From: Companilactobacillus halodurans
Lineage (GTDB): Bacteria; Bacillota; Bacilli; Lactobacillales; Lactobacillaceae
Assembly: GCF_009600985.1 (NCBI RefSeq)
Contig: NZ_VDFP01000004.1
Location: forward strand, 1 to 64,000
Direction: 5' to 3'
Length of the DNA: 64,000 bases
The translations under genes and the position numbers were made by a program. The notes under the pieces were generated by a model. That model saw nothing but the letters and a program-made list of their open reading frames with translations. It had not been told where the DNA came from and searched no databases. Positions 25,416-35,166 of the stretch are shown here, one piece after another; position 1 is the stretch's first letter, and the number at the start of each line of letters is the position of its first letter.

Positions 25416-26264
25416 CTAGATTTTGACCACAGCTATCCCAATCAATCCGGGTCCCGTGTGAACTCCAAGGGCTGGGCCTACTTGTTCGATGAACTCTCTT
25501 TTTCCTTTGATGCCATTTTCGTGCAACAAATCTAACATTGAGAGTCCGCCTTCTTCATTGTCTCCGTGACCGATTCCGATTAGATATTCGTCGCCTTCAT
25601 CAAGAAAGTCTTGCGCATATCCTAGCATCAACTTTTTACCTTTTTTCATACCACGAGCTTTAGCAGCAATGGTATAGGTTCCATCTGGTTTACAAGTTAT
25701 GATTGGTGCTAATTTTAGAACTCCACCAACTGCTGAGGCAACGGCACTGATTCTTCCACCGGCTCTCAAGTATGTCAAAGTTGGAATACAGAAATAAACC
25801 ATTGCGTGATCAATCATTTTTTCAACATGAGCTGCAATTTCATCAAATGATTTTCCATCATCGACTTGTTTCTTAGCTTCAACAGCGATTAAACCTGAAG
25901 CAATTGCAACTTGTTTAGTATCAAAATATTTAGTCGTGAAACGATCATCATCATCTAAGAAGACTTTTAAAAAGTTAAAAGTCCCACTTAATCCTGATGA
26001 GACTGAAATTGACAAGATGTGCGTATAACCTGCTTGAGCAATTTCATCGAGTGCTTTTTGTATAGAATCTCCTGAAGGCAAAGATGTCTTAGGAATTTCT
26101 ACTGGTAAATTTCGATAAACTTCTTCAGCCGAAATGTCAACTCGATCAAGATAAGTCTTGTCATGGTAAGCAATTTGCATTGGCAATTCAAAAACGCCAG
26201 TTTTTTTAAGATATTCCTTTGGCAAATCACAACAAGAGTCTACCAATACAGCAATCTTTTCCAT
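25416..26264 (-). CDS. DegV-family fatty-acid-binding protein
   Basis: The 282-residue protein shows the DegV/FakB fold: LVDSCCDLP at the N terminus, TSLPSGD, SISVSSGLSGTF, RAGGRIS and a C-terminal GVHTGPGLIGI. Family members bind a fatty acid and, as FakB, present it to the kinase FakA to make acyl-phosphate for membrane lipids. FakA is not in the window. It begins three bases after the DUF1836 gene ends, so the two form an operon, and its transcript probably runs into the structured element at 25285-25397. Confidence 0.9.
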   Translation of the reverse strand: MEKIAVLVDSCCDLPKEYLKKTGVFELPMQIAYHDKTYLDRVDISAEEVYRNLPVEIPKTSLPSGDSIQKALDEIAQAGYTHILSISVSSGLSGTFNFLKVFLDDDDRFTTKYFDTKQVAIASGLIAVEAKKQVDDGKSFDEIAAHVEKMIDHAMVYFCIPTLTYLRAGGRISAVASAVGGVLKLAPIITCKPDGTYTIAAKARGMKKGKKLMLGYAQDFLDEGDEYLIGIGHGDNEEGGLSMLDLLHENGIKGKREFIEQVGPALGVHTGPGLIGIAVVKI

Positions 26265-26267
26265 TTT

Positions 26268-26807
26268 CTATTTACTCTTTTCGTCTAAAGTATTCTTACT
26301 TTCAATTCTAATTACTTTCTTTGTGACTAATTTTGTCGCAAAGGCTAACGTGACCATTTCAATCATCAAATAAGCTGATGATTGATTCTTTTCTGAAATA
26401 GCTTGTTTCTCTTCGCGGTGATTCAACATCTTTAAAGCAATTTCTTGTTTATCGCAGAAGAAATCATATGTCTTATCGATTCCTCCACTTAACCTAGTTT
26501 GAATCTCTAAACCTCTTTGAATATCGTCGAAGGAAACGACTTGCTTCAAAAAAGTAATGGCTATTAAATAAGCCAAATGTTCACGCGTGTAGCGCTTCTT
26601 AACAGGATGTGGCAATAAGCCATTTTTTACATAGTTATTGACCATTGAAGTTGTAACAACTGGACCGTCCTCAAGCCAAACTGGACCAACGTACTTATCA
26701 ACTAGTGTTAATAGTTGATCACGGTACAATTCCAATTCAGGCAGTTCCTCAAATCTCGGTAAACGGTACTCTTCTAATTTATTTAGCCAGCTTTGCAATT
26801 CATCCAT
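26268..26807 (-). CDS. DUF1836 family protein
   Basis: The 179-residue protein resembles DUF1836 proteins. It contains a MerR/HTH-like piece, VTTSMVNNYVKNGLLPHPVKKRYTREHL (about residues 50-77; key residues are the MVNNY and KRYT segments), and is often next to DegV genes in lactic acid bacteria. Its function is not known; the helix-turn-helix look suggests a regulator. It is the first gene of the two-gene unit. Confidence 0.8.
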   Translation of the reverse strand: MDELQSWLNKLEEYRLPRFEELPELELYRDQLLTLVDKYVGPVWLEDGPVVTTSMVNNYVKNGLLPHPVKKRYTREHLAYLIAITFLKQVVSFDDIQRGLEIQTRLSGGIDKTYDFFCDKQEIALKMLNHREEKQAISEKNQSSAYLMIEMVTLAFATKLVTKKVIRIESKNTLDEKSK

Positions 26808-26901
26808 AACAAGCGCTCTCCTTTAGTAATTACTATTATAATTTATCATAGTTATTTTAACTATTCAAACTAGTTTTTAAAACTAGATGTAAATTTGAAA
26901 C

Positions 26902-26931
26902 AAAAAAAGCCTTGAATACCAATTATTCAAG
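26902..26931 (-). terminator. Terminator containing the permease stop codon
   Basis: CTTGAATA (26911-26918) pairs with TATTCAAG (26924-26931), followed on minus by GC and seven U. The TAA stop at 26923-26925 lies in the loop edge and stem. Confidence 0.85.
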
Positions 26932-28551
26932 ACTCTCTTTTGAATCGTACTCTCGCCAACCTAAAGCTATTATCATCGCTAGTCCGGCGTCAGTCAACAA
27001 TATGATGTATCCAATATTACTACTGAAATTTGTATCTCCTAGATATAAATCTCCTAATAAAGTTCCTAAAACGGCAACCCAGATACCGATACTTTGACCT
27101 CTAGTAAAGGCTGTGCCAGTCTGACTGCGTCTCTCCCGTTTAGTAATATATGGAAGTATAAAACCTAGTCCGACTAAAACGATAATCGCAACAAAGTTGA
27201 TTACTAATTCATACCACCACATCGACGAACCAAAGGGCACATCTTGTGGCCCAATTGCAGCAATCGTGGCAACACCAGTCAAAATCAGACACCACCAACC
27301 AACTGCTAGAGACATCGTCTTATTCTTAATATAAACATATCCTGAATGGTATTTATCATCATTCATTCTAACCTTGATAAAGGACCAAAAAATCCAACAA
27401 GTAACTCCCGGCGAAATAATTCCATTTAAATTCAATAACCAATTAAATATATCTTTCATGTTCGGCAATAATATCCCCAAAAACATGATAAAAGCGCTCA
27501 GACCAACCGTCAGCAGATAGCCGTTGATTGGCAAGCCCGCTGAATTAGTCTTTCTCAAAAATTGTGGCATGTACTTATTGCCAGTATCAGAAATCAGCAT
27601 TCTCGTCATGGCGTTCAACAAAACAGCCAGTAACGCTGCTAAATAGAAGATTTCTGTGAAAGCAAACAGGTACATCAAGGTATTGCCAATGTTAAATCTC
27701 TGTCCTAATGCTTGAAAGGCATAATATGAACCATTTATCTTCAAGTCATCTGGCAAATGGTAGGCATTGAAAAATACCCCCAGTGAAAATGATCCAAAGA
27801 TTGTCAAAAATCCGGTCATCACTGACAACATAATCATTGCCTTAGGGAAATCTCGATTAGGATTGCGCATCTTAGTAACAAATGGCGCTATTCTTTCGGC
27901 ACCGTTGATGGCAAAAATCAGGAAGCCTAAGGTTGTTAAATAGTGCAAATTAAACGTTGGTACAATCGTATGCAATGTCAGTGGCTTCGTGGCAATGTGA
28001 CCACCCATGGATAGTGCTGTGACTGTCATGATAACAAATAAGACGGTCATCCCAAACATGGCAATTCCACCAATGGTACTTAATATTTCAAGTGAGCGCT
28101 CGAAACGCGACTGTATAAAAATAAAGAACACAAAAATCAGCAACGTAAATAAAGCGAAATGGCTATTCGACATCTGCGTTTGCAATTTGGAATTCCCATA
28201 TACGACCCAACCTAGTGCAACGGCAATTGTATTAGCGGTATCCACAACATACGGAATGGATGCAGCCCAATATGTCCAAGCAGCAAAGTAGCCTAAGAAC
28301 TCTCCACTTGTTTCTCTGACCCATGATGTTAATCCTCCACCATCGTCATCAAAGGTTGAGCCCAACTGCCCAACCATCAACGAGTACGGAACAACATACA
28401 ACAGGATCATAATTATCCAGGATGTAATGACACCCATCCCTTGGTTTTGGAAATTGTAAGTTAGATCATCGAATCCAACCACTGTTACAAAATCCATCAG
28501 GGCCAATACCGGCCAGCTAATATATTTCTTTTCTGTTCCCAAATCTGTCAT
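26923..28551 (-). CDS. APC-family amino acid permease
   Basis: The 542-residue protein has 12 or more hydrophobic helices and the APC-family look near the start (VTVVGFDDLTYNFQNQG) and in GAERIAPFVTKMRNPNRDFPKA, the cytoplasmic loop typical of glutamate/GABA-type permeases. It imports or exchanges amino acids at the membrane; the substrate is uncertain. It is a single gene with a cre-like site about 120 bases upstream, so carbon-source control is possible. Confidence 0.85.
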   Translation of the reverse strand: MTDLGTEKKYISWPVLALMDFVTVVGFDDLTYNFQNQGMGVITSWIIMILLYVVPYSLMVGQLGSTFDDDGGGLTSWVRETSGEFLGYFAAWTYWAASIPYVVDTANTIAVALGWVVYGNSKLQTQMSNSHFALFTLLIFVFFIFIQSRFERSLEILSTIGGIAMFGMTVLFVIMTVTALSMGGHIATKPLTLHTIVPTFNLHYLTTLGFLIFAINGAERIAPFVTKMRNPNRDFPKAMIMLSVMTGFLTIFGSFSLGVFFNAYHLPDDLKINGSYYAFQALGQRFNIGNTLMYLFAFTEIFYLAALLAVLLNAMTRMLISDTGNKYMPQFLRKTNSAGLPINGYLLTVGLSAFIMFLGILLPNMKDIFNWLLNLNGIISPGVTCWIFWSFIKVRMNDDKYHSGYVYIKNKTMSLAVGWWCLILTGVATIAAIGPQDVPFGSSMWWYELVINFVAIIVLVGLGFILPYITKRERRSQTGTAFTRGQSIGIWVAVLGTLLGDLYLGDTNFSSNIGYIILLTDAGLAMIIALGWREYDSKESLE

Positions 28552-28834
28552 GGCGTTTTCCTCAGTGAAAATAAATCGTACTTTCTTAATTTATTACACC
28601 TAATGGTTACATCAAATATACAATACTTTTCGGCGAATTAATTAAAAAATGATTTAAAAATATAAATAAATTCAAGCGCTTACTTCCCCGACATGACCGC
28701 AACCGTAACGATTGACCTTTTAGTGTACAATTTGGAAAGTTAGCAACTCGAAATATTCTACCACAAAAAAATTGGATAAGATATAAAAAGTTTAGTTGGA
28801 GGAATTTTTTTATTCCTGCGTGTGAAATTTAGCG
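28552..28834. other. Upstream region of the permease with a cre-like site
   Basis: No ORF is seen. AGTAAGCGCTTGAA on minus (28671-28684) matches the cre consensus at 12 of 14 positions on both strands. AGGAAT/ATTCCT forms a small hairpin at 28800-28817. A clear promoter pair was not found. Confidence 0.45.
28671..28684. promoter_or_regulatory. cre-like site before the permease
   Basis: TTCAAGCGCTTACT contains the palindrome AAGCGCTT and fits TGWAARCGYTWNCW with two mismatches. Confidence 0.45.
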
Positions 28835-28884
28835 TAAAAAATGGAGTTATTTAAACTAAAAACTTAGTCTAAGTAACTCCATTA
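28835..28884 (-). terminator. Terminator of the alcohol dehydrogenase gene
   Basis: AATGGAGTTA (28840-28849) pairs with TAACTCCATT (28874-28883), with ACTAA/TTAGT inside and a U run on minus. Confidence 0.88.
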
Positions 28885-28896
28885 TTGATAATTCAA

Positions 28897-29934
28897 TTAT
28901 TCATTGTTTTTATAAACGATTTTAACGCCAGTACCACTAATATTCTTAGCCATAGCTTCATTCATTTGATCTAGTGGATAAGAATCAGTAATCAATTGAG
29001 TCATATCCATGCCTTCACTCTTAGTTTCACGTAAGAATTCAGTTGCTTCGACCCAATCATCTGGAACATAAGCCCAAGAACCAGTGACCTTTGTCTCTGG
29101 CATACAAATATTGAAGTGTGGATTATAACTTGCTTCGCCATTATCAACGAAGAATCCAACTTCACAAATACCACCGTGATCAGTTAAGAAGTTCCAAATC
29201 GTACTTGCTCCTTTAGTTGAGCCAGTGCATTGGAAAGCAAAATTAGCTCCCTTGCCGCCAGTCAATTTCTTAACGGCTTCAACAGGATCTCCATCTTCAA
29301 TGTTAATAACATCAGTTGCACCAATCTTCTTAGCTAACTCAAGACGACTCTTGTTACCGTCGACGCCAATAATGTGACGAACTCCCAAAGTCTTCATTTG
29401 AGCAATGACCATTAAGCCAATTGGTCCAACTCCTTGAACGACAACTGTTGAACCGTGTTTGAAGGTATAAATTTCTTTAGATTTAGCTACGGCGTGTGAA
29501 CTGACTGCAGCTGGTTCAATTAAAATTCTCAAATCTAGTGGCATATCACTAACATTGAAAACGACGCTGTTAGGATTGATGACCATATAATTTGAAAGCC
29601 AGCCATTAAAGTAGTGTTCTTCACCGCCCATTAGACCGTAAATATCGCCATTCAAAGCTGGTCCGCAAACAATTTTATCGCCAACTTTTAGAGGCTTGCC
29701 AGTCCAATCAGTTTTAACATTCTTCCCCATCTTAACGATTTCGCCAGTACCTTCGTGACCTAAGTTAACTGGAATGTATTTGAAGGGATCGCTCTTGTAT
29801 TCGAAGACATCAGTACCACAAATACCGCACCCCTCAACTTTTACTAGCATTTCATCATCATTAATTTCTGGAATAGGTAATGTCTTAACCTCAATATGAT
29901 TCGTCTTTGTCAAAACAGCAACTTTTCCATCCAT
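28897..29934 (-). CDS. Medium-chain zinc alcohol dehydrogenase
   Basis: The 345-residue protein has the catalytic zinc site GCGICGTD and GHEGTGEIV, and the Rossmann motif GVGPIGLM. The four-cysteine structural zinc lobe expected after about residue 90 is absent; that region reads GLMGGEEHYFNGW. It therefore resembles sorbitol- or threonine-dehydrogenase-like members more than classic ADH. The substrate is unknown. It is a single gene between terminators. Confidence 0.85.
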   Translation of the reverse strand: MDGKVAVLTKTNHIEVKTLPIPEINDDEMLVKVEGCGICGTDVFEYKSDPFKYIPVNLGHEGTGEIVKMGKNVKTDWTGKPLKVGDKIVCGPALNGDIYGLMGGEEHYFNGWLSNYMVINPNSVVFNVSDMPLDLRILIEPAAVSSHAVAKSKEIYTFKHGSTVVVQGVGPIGLMVIAQMKTLGVRHIIGVDGNKSRLELAKKIGATDVINIEDGDPVEAVKKLTGGKGANFAFQCTGSTKGASTIWNFLTDHGGICEVGFFVDNGEASYNPHFNICMPETKVTGSWAYVPDDWVEATEFLRETKSEGMDMTQLITDSYPLDQMNEAMAKNISGTGVKIVYKNNE

Positions 29935-30022
29935 ACAAAAAGGCCTCTTTTCTTTATGTATCCGATTTCATTGTAGCATTGTTCACAAGATTGTTAAATT
30001 TGGTTATAAATTCAAATTTGCA

Positions 30023-30053
30023 TAAAAAATCCGGCCAAAAATTAGGCCGGATT
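30023..30053 (-). terminator. Terminator of the Ugp operon
   Basis: AATCCGGCC (30029-30037) pairs perfectly with GGCCGGATT (30045-30053), followed on minus by a U run. Confidence 0.9.
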
Positions 30054-30070
30054 CTAATATTTTATAAGAA

Positions 30071-30910
30071 CTAATTTGTAGTTCTATCTTTCACAAAGCC
30101 TGTATCATCAACATCGACATCATTGATAATATCTTGGCCTTCATACAAACATCTAGTTTCAGTTTCAATTCCGCCATCTTCAATCGTGATAATGTCATAG
30201 TAAGTAGCATCATAAATCAGATGTTTATTCTTATTATCACAATTGATGTGATAAGCACTTGAATCAGTTGAATGCATTAAGATACCCGCTTTAACAAATG
30301 AAGTTTCAAAGTGAATATGCCCTGAAAAAACTGCTTGAACTGACGTGTCTGTTATAACCTGCATGAGTTCATCACTTTCTTGTAAAATGCTATAACGCAT
30401 GTGGTGAATACCAGGACCATCAACGGGATGGTGTAAAAAGATAAATGATTTTTTATCAGAATATTTTGCTAAATTGTTTTTCAACCAAGCCAACTGCTCT
30501 TCACCCAAATATCCAGGTTCATCATTATGAAATTTACTATCTAAAAAATAGAAATTCATTTCAGGAGTTTCTTTTAGATAATAGTATTTCTCACGACTTG
30601 GTTGTTGAACATAGCCTTCAAAGAATTCTTCTAAACGGTCATGATTACCTAACACAACATTAATAGGTATCTTCAATTCAGCTTCGGCTTTTTCTACCAA
30701 TTCTCTTAAATCAACATAATCAATCACTGTTCCTTCATGAATCAAGTCACCTGTAATAGCAATCATATCAGGCTTTTCGGGCATTGTTGAAATATCTGTG
30801 AAGATACTATTCAACTTTAAATAGGGATCAATTTGCTGATTATTCGATGCTTCTTTACCCCTTGGAGTCAAATGGGTATCTGTTATTTGAATCACTTTAT
30901 ATTTACTCAT
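30071..30910 (-). CDS. Metallophosphoesterase (CpdA-like)
   Basis: I start the gene at 30910 (MSKYKVIQITDTHL, 279 residues) because GGGGT lies before it; the frame extends 13 codons upstream into the ATPase gene. Metal motifs are DTHL, GDLIHEG, GNHD and GHIH, as in class III phosphodiesterases such as CpdA. It overlaps the end of the ABC ATPase gene by eight bases, so it is the last gene of the Ugp-type operon. That context suggests it cleaves a phosphodiester brought in by the transporter, such as a glycerophosphodiester, but this is inference. Confidence 0.85.
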   Translation of the reverse strand: MSKYKVIQITDTHLTPRGKEASNNQQIDPYLKLNSIFTDISTMPEKPDMIAITGDLIHEGTVIDYVDLRELVEKAEAELKIPINVVLGNHDRLEEFFEGYVQQPSREKYYYLKETPEMNFYFLDSKFHNDEPGYLGEEQLAWLKNNLAKYSDKKSFIFLHHPVDGPGIHHMRYSILQESDELMQVITDTSVQAVFSGHIHFETSFVKAGILMHSTDSSAYHINCDNKNKHLIYDATYYDIITIEDGGIETETRCLYEGQDIINDVDVDDTGFVKDRTTN

Positions 30911-31994
30911 GTTTACCCCAATACAAATTTTTTTCAGTTTCACAATCAAATAAAAGGCTCTTTTGCTGTCTTAAAGAAATATAAATTTCTTCGCCAACAA
31001 TAAAATCAAAACTATTAACGATAGCTTTTAAGGTTGTACCATCTGAAGTTAAAACTGATAGTTGAACAAAGCGTCCATAATCAATCACAGCATCAATTTT
31101 AACTTTCAAATCAAACTTACTTTGACGAGTTCTTGCACAAGACAAGTTTTCTGGGCGAATCCCCAAACAATATTTCTTTTCTTCCAAGTTTAATTGAAGA
31201 TTAGACATGATAACATCACCATCTAATGTCATCTCACCATTCCTTAATACGACCTCAACAACATTGATCTGTGGTGTACCAATAAATTTAGCAACAAATA
31301 AATTGGTAGGATTATTATAAATATTCTCTGGTTCATCGATCATTTGAATAATGCCCTGATCCATAACAGCAATTCGATCGCCCAAGGCCATAGCTTCCAA
31401 TTGATCATGAGTCACATAAACAATTGTCTGTTGATTCATAACATGCAGGTTTTGAATCTCATCACGAGCCTTTTCACGTAATTGAACATCGATGTTAGAT
31501 AAAGGTTCATCTAGTAGAAAAATTTTGCTCTTCTTGACCATCCCACGACCAACGGCAACACGTTGCTTTTGACCACCAGATAGTTGCGAAGGTAAACGGT
31601 CTTTGTATTCTGTTAAGTTCAAAGTTCCTAGTACACTTTCGATTCTTGCTTGACGTTCTTCTTTAGGAACTTTATGAACTTTCAACGCATATTCAAGGTT
31701 TTGATAGACGGTCATATTCGGATAAAGTGCATAGTCTTGAAAAACCATGGCAATCACATGTCCATCGTTACTCAATTTTTGTAGATTTTCACCATCAATG
31801 AGTACGTCACCAGAAGTTGGTTCTTCCAAACCGGCAATCATTCTCAAAGTAGTTGATTTACCACAACCTGATGGACCTAAGAGAACCAAAAACTCCCCTG
31901 CCTTAACGAAAAGATTCATTCCATCAATAACCTTACTATTTTTGAATTCTTTAGAAATATTTTTTAATTCAATCGTTGCATTACTTTTAATCAT
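30903..31994 (-). CDS. Ugp/Msm-type ABC transporter ATP-binding protein
   Basis: The 363-residue ATPase carries GPSGCGKST, LSGGQKQRVAVGR and LLDEPLSNID, with a C-terminal TOBE/OB region (NLFVAKFIGTPQIN onward). The layout is MalK/UgpC. It powers import with the two permeases and the binding protein of the same operon. It starts eight bases after the second permease and overlaps the phosphoesterase gene. Confidence 0.92.
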   Translation of the reverse strand: MIKSNATIELKNISKEFKNSKVIDGMNLFVKAGEFLVLLGPSGCGKSTTLRMIAGLEEPTSGDVLIDGENLQKLSNDGHVIAMVFQDYALYPNMTVYQNLEYALKVHKVPKEERQARIESVLGTLNLTEYKDRLPSQLSGGQKQRVAVGRGMVKKSKIFLLDEPLSNIDVQLREKARDEIQNLHVMNQQTIVYVTHDQLEAMALGDRIAVMDQGIIQMIDEPENIYNNPTNLFVAKFIGTPQINVVEVVLRNGEMTLDGDVIMSNLQLNLEEKKYCLGIRPENLSCARTRQSKFDLKVKIDAVIDYGRFVQLSVLTSDGTTLKAIVNSFDFIVGEEIYISLRQQKSLLFDCETEKNLYWGKHE

Positions 31995-32002
31995 GAAGTC
32001 TC

Positions 32003-32821
32003 CTATTCAAAACCACTATTGCTAATACTATTAAGAATATATTTTTGGAAAATTAAATAGATGACCAATGGCAAAATCACCATGATTGTTGACAAAGCCA
32101 TTGCCAATGGAAAATTGGTACCACCTTCACTTGAAATGTAATTCTGTAAGGCTAAAGGCAGAGTGAAACTTGATTTATCTTTCAAAATCAAAGTTGGCCA
32201 AACGTATTCATTCCAGGAATTTATAAAGAAGATAGCACCGACACTGACGATACTAGGCTTCAAAATTGGAATAACGATGTTAAAGAATATTTTTCGATTA
32301 GGTATACTGTCAACTTTAGCAGCATCAATCAAACTATTTGGAATCTTTTCCATCGTTTTAAGAAAAATCATTATTCCGGTTGCATCGCATAATTGTGGTA
32401 AAGCAACACCTACGACGTTATTTAACAAATTCAATTTAGAAATTACTAAATAGTTGGGTATCATCACAATCGTAAATGGAACAAAGATCGTGGCTACAAA
32501 TAGTAAATAGATAAACATCTTTCCTTTAAATTGATAGCTCCTAAAAGCATAAGCTGTCAAAAGTCCGGTCAATAATTTTCCAACTGTTACCAAAGTAGCC
32601 ATAAAGAAAGTATTCCAAGTCAAGCCTATCAAGTTAACTTGTTGATTCAACATTGAAAAATTCTTCAAGGTTGGGTGCAGTGGAATCAAACTTAACATTG
32701 TCGCATATGAATCTTTTAAAGTTTTAAAAGAATTAGACAACATGAATAAGATTGGTAAAATCGCTGCTAAAACAATTAGGAACAATAGTATATGCCAAAG
32801 ATTTATTTTCTTTTTAATCAT
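32003..32821 (-). CDS. Ugp-type ABC transporter permease (UgpE-like)
   Basis: The 272-residue permease has six membrane segments and the EAA loop DAAKVDSIPNRKIFFNIVIPILKP. It is the MalG/UgpE-type partner. Its start overlaps the first permease stop by eight bases, giving coupled translation. Substrate class is inferred from its neighbours only. Confidence 0.9.
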   Translation of the reverse strand: MIKKKINLWHILLFLIVLAAILPILFMLSNSFKTLKDSYATMLSLIPLHPTLKNFSMLNQQVNLIGLTWNTFFMATLVTVGKLLTGLLTAYAFRSYQFKGKMFIYLLFVATIFVPFTIVMIPNYLVISKLNLLNNVVGVALPQLCDATGIMIFLKTMEKIPNSLIDAAKVDSIPNRKIFFNIVIPILKPSIVSVGAIFFINSWNEYVWPTLILKDKSSFTLPLALQNYISSEGGTNFPLAMALSTIMVILPLVIYLIFQKYILNSISNSGFE

Positions 32822-33698
32822 AATTATTGGTCTTCCTCTCTACAAAACGAATCTCAATAAACAGTAGTATTAGAAAAATCACAAAGGTCGTCATCGCTAA
32901 AGCTGATGAGGTACCAGTTTTATATAAAACAAATGCATTGAGATAAGTTTGATAGATAACATTTGAAGATCCGTAGTAAGGTCCACCTGTGGTAATTACA
33001 TTAATAGGCGTAAATACATATTGCAGTCCTTGAACGATTGTTAGAATCAATACATAAATTCCAATTCCACGGTTCATTGGTAAAATCACATTCCAAATCA
33101 ATTTCCATTTAGGAATCCCATCAACTTTGGCAGCATCAATGATATTCTCAGGAATCGAACCTAACCCTGTTAATAGCAAAATGAAGTTATATCCGAAAAC
33201 TTTCCAATTAGTAATGAAACAAATCACTGTAATTGCTAGGATCCCTGAGTTAGACCAGTTAGGCATTGAGACGCCGATACCTTTTAAGATATAAGCGACT
33301 GGGCCAGAAACTGGATTAAGAATCCAAGTGAACAGCATTGCTCCAACTACTAGTGAAAACAAACTTGGAATGAAGAAGAGAACTTTATAAACCCCTTGCA
33401 TTTTACTGATGAAAAATTTAACTACCAGTGAAATGAAATAAGGAATCACAAAATTCAAAACAATCAAAAAGATAATATATATCAATGTATTCAAGATTAC
33501 CTTTTGATTGACTGGGTCTGTAAAGACCTCAATGTAATTTTTTAATCCAACGAATTCCTTGGTTGGGGCAATCATGTTCCAATCAAAGAAACTTAGATAA
33601 AACGTATAAAGAATAGGAACTACCATAAAGACAAACAGTAGAATTCCTGTTGGTAATAGGTAAAGAAATGGTAATAATTTTTTATTTTTGTTCAGCAT
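32814..33698 (-). CDS. Ugp-type ABC transporter permease (UgpA-like)
   Basis: The 294-residue permease has six membrane segments and the EAA loop DAAKVDGIPKWKLIWNVILPMNRG. It is the MalF/UgpA-type partner but lacks MalF's extra periplasmic loop. In the undisrupted operon its start would overlap the binding-protein stop by 17 bases, so the early stop in that gene may reduce its coupled translation. Confidence 0.9.
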   Translation of the reverse strand: MLNKNKKLLPFLYLLPTGILLFVFMVVPILYTFYLSFFDWNMIAPTKEFVGLKNYIEVFTDPVNQKVILNTLIYIIFLIVLNFVIPYFISLVVKFFISKMQGVYKVLFFIPSLFSLVVGAMLFTWILNPVSGPVAYILKGIGVSMPNWSNSGILAITVICFITNWKVFGYNFILLLTGLGSIPENIIDAAKVDGIPKWKLIWNVILPMNRGIGIYVLILTIVQGLQYVFTPINVITTGGPYYGSSNVIYQTYLNAFVLYKTGTSSALAMTTFVIFLILLFIEIRFVERKTNNYD

Positions 33699-34959
33699 TT
33701 ATCTCATCCTGTGCGGCTTTCAAAGTGGATTCGACATTATTTCCTGATAAGATTTTATCTCTTGCATCAAGCATTGTTTGTTCAGCTTGTAATCCCTTCT
33801 TAGGGAATGATGTCCATGGAACAGCATTATCCAAAGTTTTTACAGCAGGTTCAAGCATTGGATTTTCTTTGATGTAATCTTTGAATGAAGCAGATTAAAG
33901 TGCAGCTTTTGTTGGAGGCAAGTAACCTGTACCTTTACTCCATGTAACTGATGATTCGGCCTTATACATCCATTTTTCAAATTCCCAAGCAGCTTTTTGT
34001 TGTCCAGAATCTTGGGCAGTAATAGCAAGCATAGAACCACCGACTGGAACTACCATTTTATGGTCTTTGAAATGTGGAGCTAAAATTGCTGAGGCTTTGA
34101 AACTAGCACTCTTTTTAATATGTGAAGCTTGAGCAATAGTTGTGAAAGCCATTGCTACATCACCTTTAACAAATGAATCCATACCTTGAGCCCAAGGTGT
34201 ATGTAAAGCTAATTTTTCATTGACCATGCCTTGATAGAACTTATAAGCAGCAATTCCATCAGTACTAGCAAAATCCGCTTTACCATTTTTTTGGATTTTA
34301 GCACCATTGCTTAGCATAATTCCTTGTTGAGCCCATGTATCTCCAGGTTCTTGGATATAAAGGCCATACTTGCCAGATTCATCATGGATCTTTTTGGCAG
34401 CTTCTCTAACACCTTCCCATGTATCCAAAGAACTTTCTTGAATATTATATTTGCTCAAAAGATCTTTGTTGATAAAGAGTACTGGCGTACTTAGAGAATA
34501 TGGCAAACCAACTAACTTGCCTTTGCTATCTTTTGCAAAAGATAATGTTCTCTTAGTAAAGTTACTATCAATAAATTTATTGTTGCCGTCAAACTTCTTA
34601 GCAGCGTCAGTTGGTGTCATATATTTGAAGTTACTTGAAATGTAATTATCATAAGCCCAACCTACTTGAGTAACATCAGGAACTTTTCCTGAAGCTTGTG
34701 CTGATTGAAGATTTTGCATCAAACCTTTATACATATCAGGATTATATTTTGCAGTTACTTTGATATTTTTGTGGGTTTCATTAAACTTCTTCACCAACTC
34801 ATCAACGGTTGCCCCACCTTGAGTCTGAGCATTAACGTGCCAATAAGTTATGTGTTTTACACTTGATGCAGAAGTTTTCTTTCCACACCCTGCAAAGAGT
34901 ACAGCTAATGACAATATTCCAAGTGTCAAAAGAACCTTTTTAAATAAATTCGATTTCAT
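33682..34959 (-). pseudogene. Ugp-type substrate-binding lipoprotein with premature TAA
   Basis: The first 354 residues are an extracellular solute-binding lipoprotein: a signal with LAVLFAGCGKK (Cys about 25), then the family-1 binding fold. The frame stops at TAA 33895-33897 after PPTKAAL, but the same frame reads on for 70 codons (SASFKDYIKENPMLEPAVKTL at first, of which SFKDYI and PAVKTL are typical C-terminal helix residues) to TAA at 33682-33684. A single CAA-to-TAA type change would do this. The lost part is the final helical segment of the C-terminal lobe. Function may be weakened or lost. Confidence 0.82.
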
Positions 34960-35111
34960 ATTTTTTCTCCCCGTTCTTTTTAAATCGAATTAATCATAAC
35001 TAGCAGTTGTATAAAAAAGGTATATTTTTTGTTTAGATTTCGTAAATTTTTTGCTTTAAAATTTACAAATTGTCGACAAAAAATTCTTGCACTTTTTGAA
35101 TAAATATGAAA

Positions 35112-35152
35112 ACAAAAGAACTCTGATTGATATAAAATCAATCAGAGTTCCT
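35112..35152 (-). terminator. Terminator after the SDR gene
   Basis: GAACTCTGATTGAT (35118-35131) pairs with ATCAATCAGAGTTC (35137-35150), followed on minus by TTTTGTTTT. Confidence 0.88.
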
Positions 35153-35166
35153 TTATTAAATAATTT

